From Methanobacterium sp. (GTDB taxonomy: Archaea; Methanobacteriota; Methanobacteria; Methanobacteriales; Methanobacteriaceae), in the NCBI GenBank assembly GCA_015661405.1, contig JACWMK010000052.1, positions 1-14,980 of the forward strand: a stretch of 14,980 nt of DNA. Reading direction: 5' to 3'. The position numbers were made by a program, and so were the translations under genes. Below are positions 1-7,743 of the stretch, piece by piece. The number at the start of each line of letters is the position of its first letter. The first letter of the stretch is position 1. The notes under the pieces were generated by a model. It had not been told where the DNA came from and did not search any database. It worked only from the letters and a program-made list of their open reading frames with translations.

Positions 1-67
1 CTATTACGGTTTAACCACCAATACAATGACACCATGCGCAGAAGCAATCTACAACATAGATATCTAA
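1..67 (+). CDS. C-terminal end of an unrecognised protein (5' end outside window)
   Basis: The second frame is open from the left edge to a TAA at 65-67 and ends ...TMTPCAEAIYNIDI. The residue mix is protein-like and codon use suits the region, but 21 residues are not enough for me to assign a family. The next gene starts about 320 bases on, so this is the end of its transcription unit. A T-run follows at 142-148. Confidence 0.5.
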   Translation, partial: YYGLTTNTMTPCAEAIYNIDI

Positions 68-386
68 AAAAAAACAATAAAACATTTACATATTATAGAG
101 GAAAAAAATAATTCAAAAAAAAACCTCTAAATAATAATTACTTTTTTTCTAAATTAAAAATAACAGTTTAAAATTAATTTTTTTTTCAATTAAATTAGTT
201 TTTAATTAAAAATATTAATTGAAAAGTTAAAAACTAGTATCCCTAATATGGGCATATTTTCTCTTCAGATTGATTTTTTTATAGAAAAAAACATTTAAAT
301 CGCTGAACATATTAATTGATAATTTTAACCTTATTTTTCAAATTAAATTTAAAAGATGTTAATATGTTAGGGGGGTGTTATGTGAA
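68..386. other. A+T-rich intergenic region with nested inverted repeats
   Basis: No gene is visible. The stretch holds a 6-bp inverted repeat, TAGAGG (96-101) with CCTCTA (124-129), then a run of seven Ts (142-148), which could end the upstream transcript. Further on, an 11-bp perfect inverted repeat (183-193 with 215-225) encloses a 14-bp palindrome (199-212). The right end must carry the promoter of the cyclase-family gene, but no TATA box stands out from the background. Confidence 0.4.
142..148 (+). terminator. Poly-T terminator candidate after the left-edge gene
   Basis: Seven Ts in a row, 75 bases after the stop codon at 65-67 and 13 bases after the 3' arm of a TAGAGG/CCTCTA inverted repeat (96-101, 124-129). 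Archaeal transcription commonly stops at oligo-T tracts. T-runs are frequent in this A+T-rich DNA, so the call is moderate. Confidence 0.35.
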
Positions 387-994
387 ATGTTAATAGATTT
401 AACTTTGAAAGTGAGTAAGGAATTTAATGAATCAGTTCAAATAATAAAAAATTGGATAATTTTAATCATTTAGATACGAAATTTGATACAAAACTGGTCA
501 TTTAGGCACTCATTTTGATGTAATGGATAAAGAATTTCCATTAAGGTATACTAAGAGAGAAGGTCTAGTATTTGATGTAAGTGGATTATCAAATCAGGAA
601 ATTGATGTATCAGATATTGATATGAATTTAATCAGTGCAGAGATGTTTATAGCTTTTTACACAGGTTATATAGAAAAGGAATTATATGGCACGAAATCCT
701 ATTTCACATCACATCCACAATTACCAAATGATTTAATTGAACAGTTAATTGACCGGAATATATCAATTATTGGTATTGACTTTGCTGGAGTAAAACGTGG
801 TGCTGAACATCGAACTACCGATCAATACTGTGCAGATAGAGGAGTATTTATAATTGAAAATCTGTGTAATCTAGATAAGGTTTTAAATCAAAAAAAAAGT
901 AAGAAAATTCACTGCAAACACGTATCCCCTTAATTTTGAAGATATGACCGGATTAACTTGTAGAGTAGTAGCTGAAATAATCTATGCAATCTAA
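387..994 (+). pseudogene. Cyclase-family (kynurenine-formamidase-like) hydrolase, frameshifted
   Basis: The conceptual product is about 200 residues, the normal size for the cyclase family of metal-dependent hydrolases. It shows the metal-binding signature GHLGTHFD near residue 37, the central IIGIDFAGV...GAEHRTTD block and the C-terminal TYPLNFEDMTGLTCRVVAE block. These parts lie in three different frames. Starting at ATG 387 (preceded by AGGGGGGTG at 369-376), the frame hits TAG at 471. One-base deletions in A-rich stretches near 437-450 and 484-492, and a one-base insertion near 892-907, are needed to join the parts. Only the middle (523-933) is a continuous frame of any length, and it lacks both the N-terminal metal motif and the C-terminus. 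All three lesions are in homopolymers, so read error is possible here. Substrate unknown. Confidence 0.75.
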
Positions 995-1031
995 AATAAT
1001 AGTTAAATATTTACCCTAAATATTCACAATA

Positions 1032-1040
1032 TTTTTTTTT
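1032..1040 (+). terminator. Poly-T terminator after the cyclase-family gene
   Basis: A run of nine Ts lies 38 bases after the ancestral stop at 992-994, in the right orientation for the cyclase unit. It sits between that gene and the convergent glycosyltransferase gene. Confidence 0.45.
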
Positions 1041-1080
1041 AAAATTAATTAGACATTATAAAAAATAATTGATATTTTTT

Positions 1081-2769
1081 TTAATTTTTTTGATAAATAG
1101 CTATTGTACTCACATTTTTAATGATATGATAACCAGGAATATCTATTTTAGGTTCAGTATAAACATCTAAATAATAATCTGCACTATTATTAGTTAAATA
1201 CTGGCTAAATGTAGTTGAATTATTATATTCACTAGGCACTCCGAATATTACTTCTTTTTTAAGAGCCCATGTGAATGCGGGATCATAATTTGAATAAATT
1301 CTCTCATTCTCGTAGTTAGGATCATACTCCTCTAACCAATCACTAGCAGATTGTACGCTATATCCGTAACCATGTATAAATGAGTGACCGGTATGTACCG
1401 CTGTAGCAGATGTGATAAATATTAATCCCACAATAACATATAAACCCCACGTTCTAAGTGATTCCTGCTTAAATTTGACTTTATATTTTTCAATAATAAC
1501 GCTAAAGGCTAATAAAGTGAAATATGTTAAAGCAGGAATCATAGTAATAAAATAACGATCAACTTTAAGTATAATAACACTATGGAAAATGAAAAAAGCC
1601 ACAAACCATGATAAGAATAAGAAATCAATTTCCAAATTCTTAACGTTAATATCCTTCAATAATATATATCCAGTAAATAAAGCAAGTAAAATTACGAATT
1701 CAGTCACAATATAAGATTCCAAGAAAAAACTGAAAACTCCAACAACTGAAAGAATAATTAAGATTATCAAACAATTATAAGTTTTAACCTTATTACTACT
1801 GAAAGTACCCTGTATTTTTCCTTTCAATAAAATCCGATATAAGTATATTCCCAAACCTACTACGAGTATTGCAATTGTAATATAAGATAAAATTGTCGGA
1901 AATCCTATGGAAGGGGTTAATAATTGATTGTAAAGGCCTGTAAACGGACCTACAGAGATATAATTTAAAATATGCGTTAAATAATATAATCTATCCGGAT
2001 TATAACCAACATCTTGTACAGGTGCTGAGGAATTAGATGACGTTGAAATAAATAAATTAATTAAAGCATTTAAATTTCCTAAATTTAAATAAAAATAGGT
2101 TAAAAATGGAGTAACTATCATTGCACTTGGTAATAAACTGATTACTAGTTTTTTAATGTTACTAATTAAATTAGTATTATTTATTAATAAGTATAGTAAT
2201 ATAGGGAATACGAGCATTACTGCAGTGTATCTTGTAAGGAAAGCTAAACTTAACATGGGTAAAACAAGATATAAATAATTATTATTATTCCGTATACCAT
2301 TAACTAGGAAATATACAGCCCATATTGAAAAACAGACTCCTGGAACATCTATTCCACCAGAAACAGCCCAAGAGTATATTAAAGGAGAGGAAATAAAAAT
2401 TAAACAACCTATACTACTTTGAATTTCATTAAAACGTTCCCTAAGTAATAAATAAAGGCCAATAACGCCGAATACGAATATTACTCCATCAATTATGAAT
2501 ATTATATTTGATGAAATTAACCCTAACCTAAAGAATAGTGAAGTTAAAAACGGCATTAATGGAGGTAAATAAATTACACTCAAATTTCCAACAGGTATTC
2601 CAGCATAAATGAGAGCATTATTTAAATATACAAAAACATCATAATAAGGAACCCCTACATAAACCTGATCAATCAATAAATACAATGTAATAATTATTGT
2701 AACTACTGTTAATTTGAATAACGTATTCTTATAAAGACTACTAAAATTAAATTCATCTAAAATCTTCAA
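1081..2769 (-). CDS. Polytopic membrane glycosyltransferase, GT-C fold (GT39/ArnT-like)
   Basis: Predicted integral-membrane glycosyltransferase that would use a lipid-phosphate sugar donor on the outer face of the membrane. The 562-residue product has many hydrophobic helices over residues 15-460 and a soluble domain over the last 90 or so. The first loop after helix 1 reads YYDVFVYLNNAL, the place and style of the acidic catalytic motif in GT-C enzymes, followed by a PPLMPFLTSLFFRLG segment typical of ArnT/PMT-like proteins. FLTRYTAVMLVFP and KVDRYFITMIPALTYF are further family-like segments. Start is TTG at 2767-2769 (minus), with GGTGAT five bases upstream. It stands alone, convergent with the broken cyclase gene. 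Role in cell-surface glycan or protein glycosylation is inferred; donor and acceptor cannot be read from sequence. Intact, which contrasts with its neighbours. Confidence 0.75.
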   Translation of the reverse strand: MKILDEFNFSSLYKNTLFKLTVVTIIITLYLLIDQVYVGVPYYDVFVYLNNALIYAGIPVGNLSVIYLPPLMPFLTSLFFRLGLISSNIIFIIDGVIFVFGVIGLYLLLRERFNEIQSSIGCLIFISSPLIYSWAVSGGIDVPGVCFSIWAVYFLVNGIRNNNNYLYLVLPMLSLAFLTRYTAVMLVFPILLYLLINNTNLISNIKKLVISLLPSAMIVTPFLTYFYLNLGNLNALINLFISTSSNSSAPVQDVGYNPDRLYYLTHILNYISVGPFTGLYNQLLTPSIGFPTILSYITIAILVVGLGIYLYRILLKGKIQGTFSSNKVKTYNCLIILIILSVVGVFSFFLESYIVTEFVILLALFTGYILLKDINVKNLEIDFLFLSWFVAFFIFHSVIILKVDRYFITMIPALTYFTLLAFSVIIEKYKVKFKQESLRTWGLYVIVGLIFITSATAVHTGHSFIHGYGYSVQSASDWLEEYDPNYENERIYSNYDPAFTWALKKEVIFGVPSEYNNSTTFSQYLTNNSADYYLDVYTEPKIDIPGYHIIKNVSTIAIYQKN

Positions 2770-3066
2770 TTTAAATCACCAGTATATAATTAAAACAAAA
2801 AGGATTCATTTGATTATAATATTATAAGAATACAAGAATCTATTATCTTTTTTGAATTAAAATTATTTTTTTACAGAAATTATACATTATATTAAAAAAA
2901 TTATAAGTTTACTACTATAAAAGTTATTTAAATCAGATTTTAATTTATCCCATCAAATATTAAACTAGAATATACATTATATTTATTCTTATTATCTTTT
3001 AAAAACATTTAATTATTACCTACTTTTAACAATATCTCTTAATAATAATTAATGTGAAAAATTCTT

Positions 3067-3159
3067 TCATTGAAAGCTATAAATAGTATTATTACAAATT
3101 AAATATACACAATGGGAATTAATAATACTAAATAAAAATAATAAATAGTATTCACTCAC
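3067..3159 (-). CDS. Possible 30-residue hydrophobic microprotein
   Basis: A minus-strand frame begins GTG at 3157-3159 with GAGGTG at 3163-3168, three bases upstream, and ends TGA at 3067-3069. The product starts MSEYYLLFLFSII and is largely hydrophobic in its first half. The ribosome-site match is good but the spacing is short, and a frame of this length can arise by chance in A+T-rich DNA. No family recognised. Confidence 0.2.
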   Translation of the reverse strand: MSEYYLLFLFSIINSHCVYLICNNTIYSFQ

Positions 3160-3327
3160 TTTCACCTCTTCAAATATTATTAACCCATTCATCAAGGAAT
3201 GTTTCCAGAATAATTAGTAAAAGGAACCATTAAACATAAAAATCATTAAAACTAAGTTAAATGATCCGTTAAAAAATTTTAAAATATATTAAAATAGAAA
3301 ATTCATTACCTAAAATAAAATGATTTA

Positions 3328-3340
3328 GAATATATATTAG
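3328..3340 (+). promoter_or_regulatory. Candidate box A (TATA) of tRNA-Lys
   Basis: GAATATATATTAG is the best TATA-like element upstream of the tRNA. It would start transcription near 3357-3362 and give a 5' leader of about 45-50 bases for RNase P to remove. A nearer CATATCACT at 3360-3368 is a weaker alternative with a shorter leader. Confidence 0.35.
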
Positions 3341-3406
3341 AATATTCGAAAAATTCACTACATATCACTATCATACATTCTTGTCATTTAATTAAAGTTC
3401 TAAGTG

Positions 3407-3480
3407 GGGCCCGTAGCTCAGTCTGGCAGAGCACTCGGCTCTTAACCGAGATGTCGCGGGTTCAATCCCCGTCGGGCCCG
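3407..3480 (+). tRNA. tRNA-Lys (anticodon CUU)
   Basis: All four arms fold. Acceptor GGGCCCG (3407-3413) pairs with CGGGCCC (3473-3479), with discriminator G3480. D stem is GCTC/GAGC (3416-3419, 3429-3432). Anticodon stem CTCGG/CCGAG (3434-3438, 3446-3450) holds the loop CTCTTAA, so the anticodon is CTT (3441-3443) and reads AAG lysine codons. T stem GCGGG/CCCGT (3456-3460, 3468-3472) holds TTCAATC. The CCA end is not encoded and must be added enzymatically. No intron. The G+C-rich stems stand out sharply from the surroundings. Confidence 0.97.
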
Positions 3481-3520
3481 CTTATATTAATAATTCGATA
3501 TAAATTTTTATAAAAAAACA

Positions 3521-3694
3521 TTAAATAGTATTATAAGTTTCTCTAGATGCTTCTTTTGTCCATTTATTATCATTATCGGTTCTAACATCTATTGAAAAGA
3601 TTTAAAGATGCGAGTAACCATTATTTTTAAAATCATACATCAGATTGGAATTAAATCTATAATCAGAAATATTTAACGTTTCATTATAATATAA
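3521..3694 (-). pseudogene. Faint protein-like remnant, family unknown
   Basis: On the minus strand one frame is open from about 3694 to 3605, is broken by a single TAA (3602-3604), and continues open to TAA at 3521-3523. The two halves look like one coding frame: a polar part beginning YNETLNISDYRF and ending YSHL, then FSIDVRTDND through ASRETYNTI. Two successive open stretches of about 27-30 codons in one frame are unusual for DNA this A+T-rich. There is no start codon with a ribosome site, and I do not recognise the family. It may be the decayed 3' part of a gene whose 5' end has gone. Confidence 0.3.
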
Positions 3695-3731
3695 TCAATA
3701 TTAAAAAAATTTATAATTTGATTCCGTGATC

Positions 3732-3740
3732 TTTTTTTTT
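3732..3740 (+). terminator. Run of nine Ts upstream of the TetR promoter
   Basis: T9 on the plus strand, directly upstream of the operator and TATA box of the TetR gene. It would stop any read-through from the tRNA side and insulate the regulator promoter. The same layout, a T-run just ahead of the operator, recurs at 6284-6296. Confidence 0.35.
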
Positions 3741-3751
3741 AAGTTTTTCAA

Positions 3752-3786
3752 TCTAGACTTCATAGTCTAGACCAACATGTTTATAT
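3752..3786 (+). promoter_or_regulatory. Promoter of the TetR gene with operator-like palindrome (copy 1)
   Basis: TCTAGAC (3752-3758), six bases, then the perfect palindrome GTCTAGAC (3765-3772), then CAACATG leading into the TATA box TTTATAT (3780-3786). TCTAGAC and GTCTAGA are inverted repeats of each other. The same arrangement with identical spacing occurs at 6306-6340 before the alpha/beta hydrolase. The element covers the BRE side of the TATA box, so a bound dimer would be expected to hinder TFB/TBP, although activation from just upstream cannot be excluded. Start of transcription would be near 3811. Confidence 0.7.
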
Positions 3787-3881
3787 TAATTCAAGAACAA
3801 TTAAATAATATACTATTTCTATAAATTTGAATAAATATGACCTCTTAAAATTGTAAAAAAATAGATAAAGGTGGATTAAAA

Positions 3882-4508
3882 ATTAAAGAAAAATCATTTG
3901 AAAAGAAGAATGAACTTATAGATGCTGCATTAGATGAATTTACAATGAAAAGCTATGAAAATGCTTCATTAAATAAAATAATAAAAAATACAGGAATCAG
4001 CAAAGGCACATTTTATTACCACTTTCAAGATAAAAAAGCACTCTATATATTTTTACAAGATTCCGCCCATAAAACTCAAGTCGAGTTTATGAAAAATCGT
4101 ATGAAAGAATTAAGTGAAGAATTTAATGAAAAAGATATATTTGAAACAATTAAGTTACAAACCCAAATAGGCGTTGAATTCACCATAGCTCACCCCAAAT
4201 ACCTGAAATTAATAACTAATTATCTGAAAGAAACAGAAACACCAAAGAATAAGAAAATATTGGAATACATAAATAATAACCGAAAACAAACAATAGAAAC
4301 CGGTATGGACATGATGATAACAAAAGCTATAGAACATGGAGACTTTAAAGACGAGTTCTCCAAGGAGTTTATTATTAAAATAATAAATCATCTATTCCTT
4401 AATTATACAGAAATATTTCCAACCGAAGAAAATTATGAAATGCAGAAATATATTGAAGATATTAATACATTTATAGACTTCCTAAAGTATGGATTAGGCA
4501 AAGAATGA
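3882..4508 (+). CDS. TetR/AcrR-family transcriptional regulator
   Basis: A one-component repressor: an N-terminal DNA-binding helix-turn-helix and a C-terminal helical ligand/dimer domain. Residues 11-51 form the HTH, with ASLNKIIKNTGISKGTFYYHF the typical TetR recognition helix. The length of 208 residues is normal. The first in-frame ATG (3945) falls inside the HTH (residue 22), so the real start must be upstream. AGGTGG at 3870-3875 points to the in-frame ATT at 3882-3884, six bases on. There is no in-frame ATG, GTG or TTG nearby. Either AUU is used, or a G was lost from a former TTG. It is followed 127 bases later by the broken CocE gene. The operator at 3752-3772 implies autoregulation and the twin at 6306-6326 implies control of the alpha/beta hydrolase. 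Ligand unknown. Confidence 0.85.
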   Translation: MKEKSFEKKNELIDAALDEFTMKSYENASLNKIIKNTGISKGTFYYHFQDKKALYIFLQDSAHKTQVEFMKNRMKELSEEFNEKDIFETIKLQTQIGVEFTIAHPKYLKLITNYLKETETPKNKKILEYINNNRKQTIETGMDMMITKAIEHGDFKDEFSKEFIIKIINHLFLNYTEIFPTEENYEMQKYIEDINTFIDFLKYGLGKE

Positions 4509-4635
4509 TTAAAATAAAATTTTAGAGAAATAATTATCAAATTAAAAAACTATAAAATTTAGAATAAAATCTAATTAAAACTCTATTAAATTCTAATAAA
4601 TTCCCAATTAATATTTGGAATAGGTGTAATTCGTA

Positions 4636-6259
4636 ATGACGTTAATTTTTCGTTTAATAACTGCTATTGAAAAACTACATCCAGCAGAAACCCATGATAT
4701 TGAAGTTGAAAGGGATATTCAAATTCCAATGCATGATGGAATGTACTTAATGGCTGATCATTAAATCCAAGTAAACTTGGACCCCGACCAACCATGTTAA
4801 TAATGTTACCGTATCATGGTCGGACAGAAAATCAATTTCTCAATCAATTATATGCTGAACATGGTTTTCAAGTATTGGTGAATAAGTAGTCGGGGGACAG
4901 AAGGTTCAGGAGGGGAACTTAATCCATTCAGACAAGAGAAAGACGATGCAATTGACATTATAAAATGGCTTTCTAATCAAGACTGGTTTAATGGTGAAAT
5001 AATAGGTTCAGGACCCTTATAATGGGTTTACTGCTTATGCTTTCGCATCTGCCGCGGGTTCAATGCTTAAGGCTATCCCAGTCCAACTTACTAGTGCTGA
5101 TTTTAGAAGTATGATATACCCTGGTGATGCTTTTGCACTTGAAACATTTATCATGGGATGGCTCTCAACAATCAATATTCAAGGTTCATACATTAAATAT
5201 ATAAGTAATTTAGTTAGTGGAAAACGTAAGCGAGACAAGAAATTATCGCATCTTCCACTAGGAGAATTAGATATAATAGCTTTCGGTAAAACTTATTCAT
5301 TCTGGCATGAATAGCTAGAACATGAACTAACCAAAGATCCATAGTGGAGTCCAGTTGATTTACAACCGGAGATAACCCATATTACAGCCCCTATACATAT
5401 GTTTAGTGGTTGGCATGATTTTATGTTACCATCATTAGTTAGGGATTACAATAATCTCATTAAGGCAGGAAAAAAACCTTTTCTAACAATAGGTCCTTGG
5501 ACTCATATTGGTGGAGCATCCGCTGAATGAGATTTCAGGAAGAAATTATCTGGTTAAGGCTACACGCATTGAATGGAAATATTCTCCATGAGACACCGGT
5601 ACGTATTTACGTTATGGGAGCTGAAGAATGGCGGGATTTATCATCATTTCCTCCAGAATCAATGCACTTGCAACGTTGGTACTTGCAGCCAGATGGTACC
5701 CTCAACTCTAAACTTCCACCTGCCTCTAAACCTGATCATTATCAGTATGATCCAAGCGATCCCACACCGAGTGTGGGTGGGGCTGGTAGATTTCCAGGTA
5801 CGGGACCTGCAAGACAGGATAATCGATTATTAGAAGCTCGTTTAGATGTTTTAACCTTCACAACTAAGGAACTTTCCCGTGACTTGGAAATAATCGGACC
5901 AGTAGAGGCGGAGCTCTACATTCAATCAAGCCAAGAATATACTGATTTCTTCGTATGCATCACGGATGTAGAACCACCAGGTAAATCTATGAATGTATGT
6001 GATGGACTTCAACGACTCAAACACAGTCATCGAAAGATGAATGCCTAAAAGTAACCGTGAAACTATCACCAACCGCTTACCGTTTCCAGAGTGGGCACCG
6101 TATTCGGTTTCAAGTTTCCAGTGTTCATTCCCACGATGGAACCGTAACTTAGGGACAGGCGAACCGTTAATTAAAGCGGAAAAAATGATCATTGCTAAGC
6201 AAACCGTCTATCATGATCCAAATTATCCTTCAGTCGTCATACTACCGGTAATTGACTAA
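4636..6259 (+). pseudogene. CocE/NonD-family (S15-type) alpha/beta hydrolase, heavily degraded
   Basis: About 540 codons of a CocE/NonD hydrolase, serine enzymes that cleave ester or amide bonds (X-Pro dipeptidyl peptidase S15 relatives). Recognisable blocks in order: IQIPMHDGMYLMADH at the N-terminus, SRGTEGSGGE, SGWHDFMLPS with the catalytic Asp, GPWTHIGG with the catalytic His, PVRIYVMGAEEWR, and the beta-sandwich ARLDVLTF...PTAYRFQSGHRIRFQVSS. They are scattered over all three frames. Stops include TAA 4762, TAG at the Trp of HEWLEH (near 5312), and TAG at DP-YW (near 5341). The nucleophile serine before Tyr-Asn-Gly reads CCT (Pro) near 5018. ATG 4636 has AGGTG at 4622-4626. The catalytic serine loss plus nonsense changes show true decay. 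It probably once formed the main target of the adjacent TetR. T-run at 6284-6290 follows. Confidence 0.9.
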
Positions 6260-6283
6260 AAATTTTAGGAATTTAATTTGATC

Positions 6284-6296
6284 TTTTTTTATTTTT
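6284..6296 (+). terminator. Poly-T terminator of the TetR-CocE unit
   Basis: TTTTTTT, one A, TTTTT, 25 bases after the stop at 6257-6259 and immediately before the operator of the next gene. It separates the old TetR-CocE transcript from the alpha/beta hydrolase promoter. Confidence 0.5.
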
Positions 6297-6305
6297 ATCT
6301 AACCA

Positions 6306-6340
6306 TTTAGACCATCTAGTCTAGACCACTATGTTTATAT
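6306..6340 (+). promoter_or_regulatory. Promoter of the alpha/beta hydrolase with operator-like palindrome (copy 2)
   Basis: TTTAGAC (6306-6312), six bases, palindrome GTCTAGAC (6319-6326), then CACTATG into TATA box TTTATAT (6334-6340). Against copy 1 at 3752-3786 the GTCTAGACCA core, the ATGTTTATAT block and every spacing are identical, whereas the spacer bases differ. That pattern suggests the core is held by selection and is not just a recent duplication. Predicted transcription start is near 6365, leaving a leader of about 43 bases. Confidence 0.7.
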
Positions 6341-6407
6341 CACATTAAAATCAAATATTAAATTACATAATCTGTACTTTAAAGTTAAAAACAAGGGAGG
6401 ATTTAAT

Positions 6408-7235
6408 GTGAGTAAAGAACAAAAATACACTAAAGGTTTTGTAACTTCTAAGGATGGAACAACTATCGGATATAGGCAGATGGGTAGTGGTCCTGGTCTT
6501 ATTATATTACATGGGGGTATAAGTTCATCACAATACTTTATGAAACTCGGTACCATGCTTTCCGATAAATTCACTGTTTACATTAGGGACGATCGTGGAA
6601 GAGGATTAAGTGGACCATTTGGCGATAACTACGGTTTGCAAAGAGAAGTAGAAGATTTAGATGCTCTCCTAAAAAAAACAAATGCACACTATATCTTCGG
6701 TGCCTCCTCAGGTGGATTAATATCATTGCAAGCATCACTCACTTTAGCAAGCATCCAAAAAATGGTACTCTATGAACCATTAATATATGTTTACAAGAAT
6801 GAGATGGATAAATTTAATGAAATAGTTCAACGTTTTGACAAAGAACTAGCTGGGGGTGAAGTGATTAAAGCAATGTTAATATCCTTGAATGTGTTTTCCA
6901 AAGTTGATCCAGACCAGAAAACACCATTAGTATATCATTTACCAAGTATAATTTGGAAACCACTATTCCACCATGTATTGGCTGTAGATGAAAAAAATGT
7001 TAAAGGTGATGATGTTACTATTAAAGCTCTTATGCCCACCTTGAAATTTGATGTACAGTTGGTCAACGAAACTGAAGGAAAACTTGATACCTTCAAAGAG
7101 GTAACAGCTGAAGTATTATTACTAAACGGAAGTAAAAGTCCACTATTCCTAAAAAACAGCACTGAAGCCTTAAACAAAGTATTACCTCGTGTCAAACACA
7201 TTGAACTTCACGGTTTAGACCATGATTCAGCATAA
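6408..7235 (+). CDS. Alpha/beta hydrolase, C-terminus cut by a late nonsense codon
   Basis: Predicted cytosolic serine hydrolase; substrate unknown. Residues 34-37 LHGG form the oxyanion loop, DDRGRGLSG (61-69) follows strand 4, GASSGG (98-103) is the nucleophile elbow with Ser100, and GLDHDSA (269-275) holds the likely catalytic His272. Start is GTG 6408, five bases after GGGAGGAT (6395-6402). The out-of-register ATG at 6406 meets TGA at once. The stop TAA at 7233-7235 comes right after the His loop, and the same frame stays open for 17 more sensible residues (DYGKPEIIAKEIKSFLQ) to TGA 7287-7289. These form the final helix usual in the family, so a CAA-to-TAA type change has probably removed it. 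All three active-site regions remain, so activity is possible. It has its own TetR-type operator. Confidence 0.85.
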   Translation: MSKEQKYTKGFVTSKDGTTIGYRQMGSGPGLIILHGGISSSQYFMKLGTMLSDKFTVYIRDDRGRGLSGPFGDNYGLQREVEDLDALLKKTNAHYIFGASSGGLISLQASLTLASIQKMVLYEPLIYVYKNEMDKFNEIVQRFDKELAGGEVIKAMLISLNVFSKVDPDQKTPLVYHLPSIIWKPLFHHVLAVDEKNVKGDDVTIKALMPTLKFDVQLVNETEGKLDTFKEVTAEVLLLNGSKSPLFLKNSTEALNKVLPRVKHIELHGLDHDSA

Positions 7236-7336
7236 GACTATGGCAAACCAGAAATCATCGCCAAGGAAATAAAAAGTTTCCTTCAATGAATATATAAACA
7301 GAAGCAAGCTTACAACAAATACTTTTATCATAAATA

Positions 7337-7343
7337 TTTTTTT
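7337..7343 (+). terminator. Poly-T terminator after the alpha/beta hydrolase
   Basis: Seven Ts, 48 bases after the ancestral stop at 7287-7289, in plus orientation. The rest of the gap up to 7530 is A+T-rich without a visible gene. Confidence 0.4.
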
Positions 7344-7534
7344 AAAACTAGAATTCATGGCATTTCTAATATACATTATATTCCATTTTGCAATCCTTGC
7401 CAACTAATTTGATATTTAAAATAAATATCTTATTTAATTAAATAAATTTATAATTTTTTTATAGTATCATTTAACTATTAATGAATTACTGAAATACTAT
7501 TCAAAAAAGGATTTATTGAATAAAAAAAGTTAAA

Positions 7535-7565
7535 TTATAAAAAGGATTACATTAAGAAACAATTT
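7535..7565 (+). promoter_or_regulatory. Promoter and conserved leader of microprotein copy 1
   Basis: TTATAA (7535-7540), then an A-rich stretch with AAGGATTACAT, then TAAGAAACAATT (7554-7565) directly before the ribosome site. TAAGAAACAATT and a TATA element followed by AAAGGA recur before the paralog at 9479-9509. Transcription would start near 7562, so the mRNA would have almost no leader. Confidence 0.45.
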
Positions 7566-7566
7566 G

Positions 7567-7743
7567 GTGATTAAAATAGCAAAATTATTGATTAATATAA
7601 TATATGTAATTATATATGCAAGTATTATCGTCTTTATAGATTTTAAATATCTTAGATATCAATTTTGGAAACGTTTAATTGTAAATATATTAATTGTCTT
7701 AATAGCTGTGATCATCTATTTTTTATTTATAAATAATTTATAA
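7567..7743 (+). CDS. Two-helix membrane microprotein, copy 1
   Basis: A 58-residue conserved hypothetical with two hydrophobic segments (roughly residues 5-22 and 39-56) joined by the basic loop DFKYLRYQFWKR. It is a clear paralog of 9520-9702: IIVFIDFKYLRY and RLIVNILIVL are shared. Function unknown; a small membrane-embedded partner or regulator is conceivable but unsupported. The start is unclear. In the paralog, GTGATT is the ribosome site and TTG follows. Here one base is missing, so the GTG at 7567 is in frame and the aligned start codon is ATA (7576-7578). I use GTG 7567. The next in-frame standard start, TTG 7588, would clip helix 1. T-run at 7825-7832 follows. Confidence 0.6.
   Translation: MIKIAKLLINIIYVIIYASIIVFIDFKYLRYQFWKRLIVNILIVLIAVIIYFLFINNL

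Larger units (their letters stand above)
2770..3406. other. Long A+T-rich intergenic region between glycosyltransferase and tRNA-Lys
   Basis: More than 600 bases with no convincing gene. The left end must hold the minus-strand promoter of the glycosyltransferase gene. The right end holds the tRNA promoter. A 30-codon minus-strand frame at 3067-3159 is listed separately as doubtful. Otherwise I see only short A/T tracts. Confidence 0.5.

Noticed and set aside
430..910. Programmed frameshifting in the cyclase gene.
   Set aside because: Three shifts in both directions in plain A-runs, with no slippery-site-plus-structure arrangement. Decay or read error is simpler.
5300..5350. In-frame TAG codons in the CocE gene read as pyrrolysine.
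   Set aside because: The same gene also has TAA, TGA-type stops, frameshifts and a lost catalytic serine, and the likely host group is not known for pyrrolysine. Decay explains all of it.
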